This document shows, in pieces, positions 33,692 to 41,806 of a stretch of 64,000 nt of DNA. The translations under genes and the position numbers were made by a program. Where the stretch lies: positions 6,172 through 70,171 of the forward strand of contig CAZAJG010000018.1 in assembly GCA_964485405.1 (NCBI GenBank), in the 5' to 3' direction. The stretch is from CAKZNE01 sp964485405. Lineage in GTDB: Bacteria; Bacteroidota; Bacteroidia; Flavobacteriales; Schleiferiaceae. The first letter of the stretch is position 1, and each line of letters starts with the position of its first letter. The notes below the pieces were generated by a model. That model did no database searches and was not told the DNA's origin. It saw only the letters and a list, made by a program, of their open reading frames with translations.

Positions 33692-34507
33692 ATGGATTTA
33701 GAAAAAATAATGGAGGAACTCTCAGATTTAATGGTGAATTATGGACCAAAGCTTTTAGGCGCCATTTTCGTTTGGATAATTGGATCATGGATCATCAAAG
33801 CTATGATCCGGGGATTTAAGAGAGTATTGAATAAAGGAAATACGGATGACTCTTTAAAGCCATTTTTAACGAGCTTAATTGGAGCCTTACTCAAAGTAAT
33901 GTTGGTACTCAGTGTACTTGGGATGCTTGGTATACAGATGACCTCTTTTATTGCCATTTTAGGTGCTGCTGGTTTAGCTGTTGGTATGGCCTTAAGTGGC
34001 ACTTTACAAAACTTTGCTGGTGGAGTAATGATACTTTTATTTAAACCGTATCGTGTAGGAGATTTAGTTGAAACTCAAGGTCACTTAGGAAATGTGAAAG
34101 AAATTCAAATTTTTGTGACCATTCTGTTGACCCCAGAGAATAAGACGGTAATCGTACCTAATGGTCCAATTTCAAATGGAAACATCACAAATTACACTAC
34201 AGAGGGTATGATTCGTGTAGATCTTACAATGGGTATTGCTTACGAGGCAAATATTAAAAAAGCAAAAGAGGTTTTAATTCAAGTAATGGAATCTCATGAT
34301 AAAGTTTTGAAAAGTCCTGCACCATTTGTTGGAGTGGCTGAATTGGGTGACAGTTCAGTAAACCTAGCGGTTCGTCCGTATGCAAAACCGCAAGACTATT
34401 GGGATGTATACTTTGATATATACGAAAGTGGTAAAGAAGCACTAGATGCTGCCGGTATTACCATACCATTTCCTCAAATGGATGTGCATATGAAGCCAAA
34501 TAGTTAA
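33692..34507 (+). CDS. mscS: Small-conductance mechanosensitive channel (MscS family)
   Basis: 271 residues, close to the E. coli MscS length. Three membrane helices occur at about 20-40, 60-85 and 90-120, the third being the Gly/Ala-rich pore helix (AAGLAVGMALSGTLQNFAGGVMI) followed by the conserved KPYRVGDLVE. A soluble beta domain (VIVPNGPISNGNITNYT) and a mixed C-terminal domain follow. It releases ions and solutes on osmotic downshock. Confidence 0.94.
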   Translation: MDLEKIMEELSDLMVNYGPKLLGAIFVWIIGSWIIKAMIRGFKRVLNKGNTDDSLKPFLTSLIGALLKVMLVLSVLGMLGIQMTSFIAILGAAGLAVGMALSGTLQNFAGGVMILLFKPYRVGDLVETQGHLGNVKEIQIFVTILLTPENKTVIVPNGPISNGNITNYTTEGMIRVDLTMGIAYEANIKKAKEVLIQVMESHDKVLKSPAPFVGVAELGDSSVNLAVRPYAKPQDYWDVYFDIYESGKEALDAAGITIPFPQMDVHMKPNS

Positions 34508-34528
34508 TCAAGAAAATTATCGATGTGA

Positions 34529-34560
34529 AGAAAGCTGCTTAATTGCAGCTTTTCTTTTTT
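34529..34560 (+). terminator. Terminator after mscS
   Basis: AAAGCTGC and GCAGCTTTT pair around TTAATT and are followed by CTTTTTTT, about 20 bases after the mscS stop. Confidence 0.85.
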
Positions 34561-34618
34561 TACCGCCCCACTCTAGCAAAATCTCCATTTGATTGATACA
34601 TTTGAGAAAACCTATTTT

Positions 34619-35581
34619 ATGGCAAATACACACCCGGACTTACTTACGGTAGGCTTAGCTCAAATAGCTCCCGTTTGGCTTCATCGGATCAAAACCACAG
34701 AAAAGATAGTAGAATACATTCGCCTAGCTGGGAAAAAGGAATGCGATCTAGTCTGTTTCGGAGAAGCATTACTGCCAGGTTATCCATTTTGGATAGAGTT
34801 AACCGATGGAGCAAAGTTTAATAGCGATCAACAAAAAAAGTGGCATGCACACTATGTTGATCAAGCCGTTAATATTCAGCGAGGCGATCTTTTATCGATT
34901 CAAGAAGCTTGTAAGCAAGCTGATTGTGCGGCAGTAATAGGTTGTATAGAATTAGGCAGTGAAAGGGGTGCCCATAGTATTTATGCATCCGCAGTTTATA
35001 TTGATAAAAAAGGTAGTATTCAATCTGTGCACAGAAAACTAATGCCCACCTATGAAGAACGTCTATCCTGGGCGCCTGGAGATGGACATGGGCTTCGGGT
35101 ACATGATTTAGGTAAATTTAAGGTAGGCGCATTAAACTGTTGGGAAAATTGGATGCCTCTAGTTCGTTCTACTTTGTATGGGTTGGGTGAAGATTTACAT
35201 ATTGCGATTTGGCCCGGTGGAGAACATAATACACATGATATTACCCGGTTTATTGCCAAAGAGTCGAGATCTTATGTGGTTTCCGTTTCGGGTTTGTTGC
35301 GATTAAATGACATCCAAGAACATGTTCCCAACTTTGAATTGATACAAGAAAAAGCGGATCAAATCAGAGCGAATGGAGCTTCTTGCGTAGCATCTCCAGA
35401 TGGTGAGTGGTTACTGCAACCCGTATTGGATAAAGAGGATTTGTTTGTAGTAGAAATCAACCATTCCAAGGTTAGAGAAGAACGACAAAATTTTGATCCT
35501 TCTGGTCATTATTCCAGGCCAGATGTTACACAATTGCATGTAAATAGAAAAAGGCAAAGCACCATTTACCTAGAGGAATAA
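34619..35581 (+). CDS. Nitrilase superfamily carbon-nitrogen hydrolase
   Basis: 320 residues from the ATG at 34619; a TTG 30 bases upstream is less likely. The catalytic triad is visible: Glu in FGEALLPGYPFW, Lys in HRKLMPTYEER and Cys in LNCWENWMPL. The motif CWEN and the active-site spacing fit the aliphatic nitrilase/cyanide hydratase branch rather than amidases such as omega-amidase. It would convert a nitrile to an acid or amide; substrate unknown. Single gene bounded by a terminator upstream and a promoter downstream. Confidence 0.9.
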   Translation: MANTHPDLLTVGLAQIAPVWLHRIKTTEKIVEYIRLAGKKECDLVCFGEALLPGYPFWIELTDGAKFNSDQQKKWHAHYVDQAVNIQRGDLLSIQEACKQADCAAVIGCIELGSERGAHSIYASAVYIDKKGSIQSVHRKLMPTYEERLSWAPGDGHGLRVHDLGKFKVGALNCWENWMPLVRSTLYGLGEDLHIAIWPGGEHNTHDITRFIAKESRSYVVSVSGLLRLNDIQEHVPNFELIQEKADQIRANGASCVASPDGEWLLQPVLDKEDLFVVEINHSKVREERQNFDPSGHYSRPDVTQLHVNRKRQSTIYLEE

Positions 35582-35586
35582 CTCTC

Positions 35587-35616
35587 TTTTAGGAATAGCT
35601 GAATTGATTATTTTTG
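35587..35616 (+). promoter_or_regulatory. Bacteroidota-type promoter for the TerB-like gene
   Basis: TTTT (35587-35590), an 18-base spacer and TATTTTTG (TAnnTTTG) at 35609-35616, 17 bases before the ATG at 35633. The short leader fits the start chosen. Confidence 0.55.
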
Positions 35617-35632
35617 CATCAAATTAGTCAGA

Positions 35633-36031
35633 ATGGACAAGAAAGTGCAACTCATCGGACAACTCATTCAATTGGCATTGGCGGATAATGATTTGAAAGA
35701 TATAGAGCTTAATTTTATCAAAGCTATTGCTGAGATGTTAAGTGTTTCTAGTGAAGAGGTAGACAAATTGTATGAGAGTGGTAGCTACAATTCCATCAGC
35801 ATTCCCAGTTCTGAATTTGAACGTATTCTTCAGTTCCATCGATTAATCTTGGTTGCTAATGTCGATCTGGTTGTGGATCAATCGGAAATTGAGTTGTTGA
35901 AAAAAACTGGATTGAGACTAGGCTTAAGGCCAGAAGCCGTAGACCGGGTTTTGGTAGAGATGACGAAACATCCTAATGGTATGATTCCTACAGATATTAT
36001 GATGCGACTTTTTCAAGCATATCATAACTAA
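35633..36031 (+). CDS. TerB-like helical protein, 132 aa
   Basis: A small all-helical acidic protein with the TerB-family layout: IQLALADNDLKDIELNFI, then a second related helix pair VANVDLVVDQSEIELLKKTG. TerB domains bind metal through acidic residues in the two D-rich helix ends and are thought to act in stress responses at the membrane. No other ter genes are nearby, so a tellurite role is not implied. Confidence 0.75.
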   Translation: MDKKVQLIGQLIQLALADNDLKDIELNFIKAIAEMLSVSSEEVDKLYESGSYNSISIPSSEFERILQFHRLILVANVDLVVDQSEIELLKKTGLRLGLRPEAVDRVLVEMTKHPNGMIPTDIMMRLFQAYHN

Positions 36032-36241
36032 AGGAAAATATTTACTTGTTCTTCCCCTACATCTCCTTCTTCCACAAAGCTTTGTGACTAAAGCAAGTAG
36101 CGTTAGTAGCGTAATTTTAAGTAGGATAAATCTTACTTAATTAATTGAATGATAGCACTATACCTAAAGTAAATTCCTACAGGATGCGTAATATTTATGT
36201 ATCTTTATGTTGAGTGTATTAGCTTTTTAACACAAACATTT

Positions 36242-37255
36242 ATGATTAATGCTAGCCAAACACTCTTGGGAGGAATTTTAGAGAATAATCGGAGCTACAT
36301 CTTTACCGTAGATAAGAACTTACACTATTTATGGTTTAATCGAAGATATGCATCTGCTATTCTATCTTCTTATGAGGTTAAGGTTTTAATAGGAATGAAA
36401 CTACCCGACTGTATTGAGTTAAATCATCAGTATAGTATGGAAGATGCTTTGTGTAAAGCTCTAAATGGCGAGTCTTTTAATCTAATCAGAAGGCCTAAGG
36501 AAACGGATCAAAAAAAGGCTATTCTTGAATTTTACTTCTACCCTCTTTATCAAAACGAAACTCTGGTTGGCGCAGCTTGCCAAATTACCGATATTACAAA
36601 AAGAGTAAATTACGATCGCCAAAAGTTTGAAAATCTAAAGAGTCTATTTGAAAAGAGACTAAACGGCTTCACCAAAATTATTCCAGATTTTGTGCTCATA
36701 TCTAATCAAGAAGGAGTGAGAAAATTTGCTAACAAAAGTTACTGTGACTTCTTTCAAACCACAATCGACAAACTGGTTGGAAATAGTTATTTCGATAAAA
36801 TTCCTGATACAGAAAGAGAAGAATACCGTAAGAATCTAAATAGTGTATCAAAGGATAATCCTTCCATCACACACATCCATAAATTAACCAACCCTAAGGG
36901 CGAGGAAAAGTGGGTTCTTTGGACTGAAACCGCGGTATTTGATACTTCTGGAAGGTTTATTGAACTCCTTTCTATTGGGAGAGATGTTGATGACATGGTT
37001 AAGGCTAAGCAAATGCGAGAGAAATATATTGATGTTTTAGAAAAAACAATTTTTAAAACGTCTCATGAAGTCCGTCAGCCAGTCAGCAATATTTTAGGAT
37101 TGGCACAGATCATGGAAAAAGAGAATTACAGCCCTAATGAGATGGCTTTCATAGTAGACTATTTTAAGGAATCTGCAGATAAATTAGATGCCTTTACAAA
37201 GGAGTTGACTAACTTTATTCATGAATCTATAGACACGAATAAGGCTCGCCTATAG
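36242..37255 (+). CDS. PAS-domain protein with histidine-kinase DHp helix pair but no ATPase domain
   Basis: 337 residues from the ATG at 36242; an upstream ATG at 36197 adds a poor extension. Two PAS domains occupy about 10-125 and 140-265 (the second has FVLISNQEGVRKFANKSYCDFF and a PAC end EKWVLWTETAVFD). The last 70 residues form a HisKA-like helix pair with a possible phospho-His in KTSHEVRQPVSNILGL. The protein stops there; no HATPase N or G boxes follow. It could be phosphorylated by another kinase, form mixed dimers or act as a sensor adaptor. A terminator follows. Confidence 0.85.
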   Translation: MINASQTLLGGILENNRSYIFTVDKNLHYLWFNRRYASAILSSYEVKVLIGMKLPDCIELNHQYSMEDALCKALNGESFNLIRRPKETDQKKAILEFYFYPLYQNETLVGAACQITDITKRVNYDRQKFENLKSLFEKRLNGFTKIIPDFVLISNQEGVRKFANKSYCDFFQTTIDKLVGNSYFDKIPDTEREEYRKNLNSVSKDNPSITHIHKLTNPKGEEKWVLWTETAVFDTSGRFIELLSIGRDVDDMVKAKQMREKYIDVLEKTIFKTSHEVRQPVSNILGLAQIMEKENYSPNEMAFIVDYFKESADKLDAFTKELTNFIHESIDTNKARL

Positions 37256-37280
37256 ATAACAAACCTTCTTTTTTGACAAA

Positions 37281-37307
37281 AAAAAGAGCCGCTTTTGGCG
37301 ACTCTTT
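37281..37307. terminator. Terminator between the PAS protein and the DUF2141 gene
   Basis: AAAGAG-C-CGC and GCG-A-CTCTTT pair around TTTTG, with one internal mismatch and A/T runs. It can serve both convergent genes. Confidence 0.75.
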
Positions 37308-37324
37308 GATCCATACGATATGGG

Positions 37325-37747
37325 TTAGTTAATTTTCACTTCAATTTCTGTATTAGCCTTTAACTCAAATACAGCTTTTTCATAAACAGGAGGGCCAAAT
37401 CTGTTCTTGCCTTTTTTAGATAATCCATACGGCTCATTGGGTATTCCAAAAACGTTCATATCTAACTTTCCATTTCCATTTTTATCGTGCAATGCAAAAA
37501 CAGTATAAGTTCCTTCCGGTAAATCATTAAATATAAAAGTAGATTCCCCTTCTTCAGCTTTAATGCTTTGTGATTTCACCGCCTTTTTCAAAAAATTCTG
37601 TTCCGAGTTAAAAACGTTAACTGTAATCATACCTTTGTCGGAATTTGCAGATTTAACCGTTACGCTTAATTGATTTCCTTCCGTTGTTTGAGCTGAAGCA
37701 TTTAAAAACATTTGGCTTACAAGGAAAAGTACACTTAAAAATTTCAT
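37325..37747 (-). CDS. DUF2141 exported protein
   Basis: 140 residues from the Met at 37747, which begins a clean signal peptide (MKFLSVLFLVSQMFLNASAQ). The domain follows the DUF2141 pattern: GMITVNVFNSEQNFL, TFIFNDLPEGTYTVFALHDKNGNGKLD and a P-F-x-P-like GIPNEPYGLSKKG. These are small beta-sandwich periplasmic or outer membrane proteins of unknown function. The longer frame to 37771 is less likely. Confidence 0.85.
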   Translation of the reverse strand: MKFLSVLFLVSQMFLNASAQTTEGNQLSVTVKSANSDKGMITVNVFNSEQNFLKKAVKSQSIKAEEGESTFIFNDLPEGTYTVFALHDKNGNGKLDMNVFGIPNEPYGLSKKGKNRFGPPVYEKAVFELKANTEIEVKIN

Positions 37748-37893
37748 GGTTTTGTTTTTTTGTTTGCTCAAATGTTGTGAGATTTTTGAGCCTCTGAAAT
37801 TTTAAATAACTCAATTGTTGTTTTGGAATGCTGAGATGTATATAAATTTGGACGAAAGAAAATCTTTGATCCATTAAGAAGTTAGAATTTAAG

Positions 37894-38289
37894 ATGAGAA
37901 CGATAGAAAATCGAGAAGATGTAGCCTTTCTAGTTCATAGTTTTTATACTGCTGTTAGGAAAGATGAGTTGATTGGTCACATTTTCAACAACATTATAGG
38001 TAGTGAAGAAAACTGGAACGACCATTTTGAGAAGCTCACTGATTTTTGGGTAACCAATCTTTTAAATCAACAAGCTTATAAAGGCAGCCCTATGGTAGTG
38101 CATCAGGAAGTTGATGCTAAAGTAGATCATGCCCTAGATCAAATTCATTTTGATCAATGGTTAGCCTTATGGACCCAAACTCTAAATGAAAATTTTATCG
38201 GTGAAAAAGCAGATAAAGCGAAGCATAACGCAGTAAACATTGCCACATTTATGCTGCTAAAAGTTAAAATGGCGAGAAAACCTCATTAA
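37894..38289 (+). CDS. Group III truncated haemoglobin
   Basis: 131 residues, the usual length of 2/2 globins. VAFLVHSFYTAVRKDELIGHIF gives the B/E helix start, and HFEKLTDFWVTNLL with the later VHQEVDAKVDHALDQIHFDQWLALW gives the family signature and a proximal His region. Group III truncated haemoglobins bind O2 or other ligands in the cytoplasm with an uncertain role in nitrosative or redox stress. A TAAATTTG -7 element lies at 37843-37850, 44 bases upstream. Confidence 0.88.
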   Translation: MRTIENREDVAFLVHSFYTAVRKDELIGHIFNNIIGSEENWNDHFEKLTDFWVTNLLNQQAYKGSPMVVHQEVDAKVDHALDQIHFDQWLALWTQTLNENFIGEKADKAKHNAVNIATFMLLKVKMARKPH

Positions 38290-38292
38290 AAA

Positions 38293-38332
38293 TAAAAGGC
38301 CCAAACTCTGAAAAGAATCTGGGCCTTTTATT
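38293..38332. terminator. Bidirectional terminator
   Basis: ATAAAAGGCCCA and TGGGCCTTTTAT form a 12-base stem around a 16-base loop, with A and T runs on both sides. It separates the haemoglobin from the convergent Kelch gene. Confidence 0.9.
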
Positions 38333-38350
38333 TGTTAAAGTAACAATCTG

Positions 38351-39583
38351 TTACTCCACAATAAGCTTTTGGTAAGAGCCAAGTGTTTTGTCTCCTTCTA
38401 AACCAATCGTGTAAACTCCTTTGTCTAAATCAGAAACGTCAATTGATATCTGTTGATCGTATAAATCTACTCGTTTTACAATTTTACCATCTAAGGAATA
38501 AATCACCGCTGCTGCTGCGTCTGAAACATTAACGCCTGCTAGATTTAAAACAACATTGTCTTTTGCCGGATTTGGATAAAGTGTAAATCTTCTATTTCTT
38601 AAACTTTCAGAAGTGCTGATAAAATCTACTAAGGAAATACCCCATATATCTCTTTCATTTACTCCTTGAATGTTTTCACCAAAACCAAAGAAAGCCATTC
38701 CATCCGCTACAAAAGCACCTGGAGCCCATCTACCTCCACTTGGGCAATCTGGCATCTGGGTCCATGTATCAGATACTGGCTCATAAGCCCATACTTCATT
38801 ATTTGTAGGTGTAGCATGGAACTGATTTTGACCTGCAAGAACATAGCCTATGCCATTTAAAGCAAAATGCGAACCTGCTACTCTAGCATAAGAAGGTAAA
38901 CTTGCCATTTGGATCCAAGTATCAGAAGGAACATCATAACGATACCAATCGCTGTAGATTAAGTTTTGGCCACTATTAGAGTTTCCGTGACCCAATCCAA
39001 CATAAATTTCATTGTTTACGGTAAAATAATAAGGGTGATGTCTTCTATCTCCGGTAAAGGCCGTTTTTTGTGTCCATGCATCGGTAGCAATGTCATATTC
39101 CCACCAGTCTCTCAAATTGGCAGAACCAGAAGAACCAAGTCCTACATATAGTTTATTGTCTTTAGCAACAAATGCAGGGTGAAATCTATTGATTCCGGGA
39201 AATCCTGCCAACTCTGTCCAAGTTTGAGTAGTGGCATCAAACTCCCATAAATCGCCTAAAACTGTATTTATTCCAGAAATACCAAAACCAACATAGGCTT
39301 TTCCGTTGTAGTTTAAGCCCACACCAAAACCACGGTTTGGACCGGGGTAATCTGGTTTTTGAATCCAAGTATCTGTAGAAGGTACATAAGCATAAAAGTC
39401 GTTGAGCATAGTACCGCTGTTAGAAACTCCAGTTACCACGTAGGCTGTATCATCTAAAGAAAAGCAAATAGGATGATGCCTGGCAGATGCTGGCATATCA
39501 GAAACCTGAGACCAGTTATTTTGAGCAGATAATTGAAATAGGCCTGTAAAAAGCAGACCGAGAGTGAATAGTGATTTAGTCAT
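38351..39583 (-). CDS. Secreted Kelch-repeat protein with type IX secretion sorting domain
   Basis: 410 residues from the Met at 39583, which starts a signal peptide (MTKSLFTLGLLFTGLFQLSAQ). Kelch repeats follow as units such as YAYVPSTDTWIQKPDYPG, WEFDATTQTWTELAGFPG, YDIATDAWTQK and YEPVSDTWTQMPDCPS, giving a six- or seven-blade propeller. Residues after about 335 are a type A sorting domain (FTLYPNPAKDNVVL, then GKIVKRVDL, then LDKGVYTIGLEGD). It is exported through the Bacteroidota type IX system and anchored at or released from the cell surface. Confidence 0.9.
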   Translation of the reverse strand: MTKSLFTLGLLFTGLFQLSAQNNWSQVSDMPASARHHPICFSLDDTAYVVTGVSNSGTMLNDFYAYVPSTDTWIQKPDYPGPNRGFGVGLNYNGKAYVGFGISGINTVLGDLWEFDATTQTWTELAGFPGINRFHPAFVAKDNKLYVGLGSSGSANLRDWWEYDIATDAWTQKTAFTGDRRHHPYYFTVNNEIYVGLGHGNSNSGQNLIYSDWYRYDVPSDTWIQMASLPSYARVAGSHFALNGIGYVLAGQNQFHATPTNNEVWAYEPVSDTWTQMPDCPSGGRWAPGAFVADGMAFFGFGENIQGVNERDIWGISLVDFISTSESLRNRRFTLYPNPAKDNVVLNLAGVNVSDAAAAVIYSLDGKIVKRVDLYDQQISIDVSDLDKGVYTIGLEGDKTLGSYQKLIVE

Positions 39584-39671
39584 AGTATGTTTTAGATAGT
39601 TTTGAGTAATGCCCAATGTAACAATTATGAACTATAATTGTTTGATAGCCTTATAAATAGTATAAATGATG

Positions 39672-39935
39672 TTATTCCTCAGAAGCATCTTCTTCCTTTT
39701 TAGGATCTAAACCAATCCCTGTTGCACCGTATGTTTTAGAGGCGCGAAGAACAAAACTATAGCCAAAATAGATAACGAAAAAGACAAGGAAAAAAATTAA
39801 AGAAGCTTTAAAAATAATACCGATGTTTTGGATTAGACTTAGCTCAATAGTAGAAGTATGATATTTGAAAAACCAAAAGAGTGCCGCTAGTAAAGCGAGC
39901 ACATAAGCTGCTCCGGCATTTTTTAAATGAGTCAT
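39672..39935 (-). CDS. Small two-helix membrane protein, 87 aa
   Basis: Two hydrophobic segments (about residues 9-23 and 38-62) and a charged tail ending DPKKEEDASEE. I do not recognise the family. It is the last of three same-strand membrane genes (39672-41543); 45 bases separate it from the next. Confidence 0.5.
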   Translation of the reverse strand: MTHLKNAGAAYVLALLAALFWFFKYHTSTIELSLIQNIGIIFKASLIFFLVFFVIYFGYSFVLRASKTYGATGIGLDPKKEEDASEE

Positions 39936-39980
39936 ATCCTTAAATAGAGGATAAAGATAAAACAGATTATTTACTGCTCA

Positions 39981-40334
39981 TTACTCTGAATCTCCCACCA
40001 TATCGTTTATGCCCAATAAACGGGATATGAAGCTTACCAAAAAGTAGACTAAGGAAAAAAGAACAAAGATCAAGGTTGACATCAACCCTATTTCAAATAT
40101 ATTAACAAAGATGCTTTCTTCTCTTGGATCAGAATCCACAAAAAAGCCCAACAATGAAATTACGAGTGCTAAAACCGCGGTTCTTCTAATATTTCTTTTA
40201 TGCTTTATCATATCCTTAAAATTAAAACTTGTTTTTATACCTTTTAGTATGGTATCTGACAAGTTGAGTTTTACAATTTGTTCCTTTCTCTTATAAACCT
40301 TAAATCCATAAACATGTCGCTGATGAAATAACAA
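39981..40334 (-). CDS. Membrane protein with two helices, 117 aa
   Basis: A basic, soluble N-terminal part of about 48 residues leads into two membrane helices (about 51-66 and 78-104) and a short acidic tail. No family known to me. It is 9 bases downstream of the 399-residue membrane protein gene and likely co-transcribed and functionally linked. The start may be further in than shown. Confidence 0.5.
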   Translation of the reverse strand: MLFHQRHVYGFKVYKRKEQIVKLNLSDTILKGIKTSFNFKDMIKHKRNIRRTAVLALVISLLGFFVDSDPREESIFVNIFEIGLMSTLIFVLFSLVYFLVSFISRLLGINDMVGDSE

Positions 40335-40343
40335 CTCATGGAA

Positions 40344-41543
40344 TTAAGTGGTTTTAGAATTTGAAGGTTTATTCCCTGCTCTTCTAATATTGACAATCTT
40401 CATTAGTAAATCAAACCAAAAGGGAGCGCCAAAGCTTAAAGAAAATCCACTTACAACAAGGCCAATCAAATAGTAAAACACATACTCTTTTGATGCTTTA
40501 TTGTTTCTGTCATCTAAATAGGAAATGAGCCCCCCACTCTCTACTTTAGATTCCTTTACTTCTTTATTAAACCAGCTCAAAGGTGCTAAATCGCTTCGCC
40601 AACCGATAGGTAGGCTGTAGTTAGAAATAAGACCTAAAGCATCTTTGGTTTGGCTATAGTTCTTCCTTTCTGTAGAATCTAACGCTCCAATTAGCTTTTC
40701 TGTTCGCAATAAATAGGTATCTATCCTAGAAGTATCAACCAAGACGATGGTTTTCCTGTTTGTGTCCCGTTTAGCCTTAAAGCTATTTTGAAGAGTCTTA
40801 ATTTGCTCAGAAGTATTGTGTCTTTGCACCTCTGTAAGCTTGCTATAATCCTCTGCGCTATCTTCAGCTACCCTTACCAGCTCGTTACGCAGTGCTTCAT
40901 TTTTGCTCAATACATTGAATAGGAAAATGCTATCCACGTTTAAACCTAAAGCCACAACAAATCCAACCCATAAAAATTTACTTTTCTGGCGGCTTTTATA
41001 CCAGCCGCTTACTCGATCCATTTGATCGTTATACCACTTTTCTAAAAGTGCCTTGAGTTTTTCATATTCCCCATTTGACTTTTGATAAAAAGAGAGCATC
41101 ATATCCTTAAAGGAACCATCATTCATTTGATGTAGCTGAAGTAAAAAAAGCTTCATCAGCTCCATTTCTGGCTGTTCAGAGTTAAGCGATACTTCGTTGC
41201 TATTGGAAGTGTTTGGCGTGGACTTTACTTTTGGGAGATCTTGTTGAGAGATGAGATCAATGAGAATCTCCGCAAACATATGAGAGGAAATATACTGTGG
41301 TGGCCTTTTTCTGGAGTTCCCAGAAATACCCGTTATCATACGATGGTTGAAGAAAAGAGAACTATACTCTAGGTTGGCAGGGTCATCAAGCATCTTTTCA
41401 ATGGCTGAGCGCAGCATCTTACCCCTACTCTTTTGATAGTGATTAATCCACTCTACTAAAACCGACACCAAAATACTCAGTAGCGCATATATCAATACAA
41501 TAGATATAATGGTTCCAAGAATTGGATTATTCAAGATACTCAT
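40344..41543 (-). CDS. Membrane protein of a broad uncharacterised family, 399 aa
   Basis: It opens with a membrane helix (MSILNNPILGTIISIVLIYALLSILVSVL) followed by EWINHYQKSRGKMLRSAIEKML and FFNHRMITG...PPQYISSHMFAEILIDLIS. I recognise this opening from a widespread family of membrane proteins with no assigned function. A long soluble, helical middle lies between it and C-terminal helices (about 185-210 and 350-380). It shares an operon with the two small membrane genes downstream. Confidence 0.6.
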   Translation of the reverse strand: MSILNNPILGTIISIVLIYALLSILVSVLVEWINHYQKSRGKMLRSAIEKMLDDPANLEYSSLFFNHRMITGISGNSRKRPPQYISSHMFAEILIDLISQQDLPKVKSTPNTSNSNEVSLNSEQPEMELMKLFLLQLHQMNDGSFKDMMLSFYQKSNGEYEKLKALLEKWYNDQMDRVSGWYKSRQKSKFLWVGFVVALGLNVDSIFLFNVLSKNEALRNELVRVAEDSAEDYSKLTEVQRHNTSEQIKTLQNSFKAKRDTNRKTIVLVDTSRIDTYLLRTEKLIGALDSTERKNYSQTKDALGLISNYSLPIGWRSDLAPLSWFNKEVKESKVESGGLISYLDDRNNKASKEYVFYYLIGLVVSGFSLSFGAPFWFDLLMKIVNIRRAGNKPSNSKTT

Positions 41544-41583
41544 GTCGTGGTTTTGGTGATGTTTTCATGTGGCTTAAATCCTC

Positions 41584-41600
41584 ATTTCGCGAGGCGAAAT
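41584..41600. other. Perfect inverted repeat ATTTCGC-GAG-GCGAAAT
   Basis: Seven-base arms around a 3-base loop in the 263-base gap 41544-41806, about 40 bases upstream of the membrane gene operon. It is a candidate operator or hairpin in the leader of that operon. No gene is visible in this gap. Confidence 0.4.
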
Positions 41601-41806
41601 AGGAGAGCCATACCCTTGTTCGATTATAAGTAACGTAATTGTTATCGAAAAAACAGCAAATTGTTAATATCCTCTAGGTTTTTGTGAATAAAAAGGAAGT
41701 TTTTACGATATCAGAAAAATCTTACCTGACAAAACTCTGCTAAAACAACCTTTTTGAAAACTAGAACACACCATGTATAAACTCATTAAATTTCAATGAA
41801 TCGAAA

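Noticed and set aside
35633..36031. Tellurite resistance gene
   Set aside because: The TerB-like fold alone does not imply tellurite resistance and no other ter genes are present.
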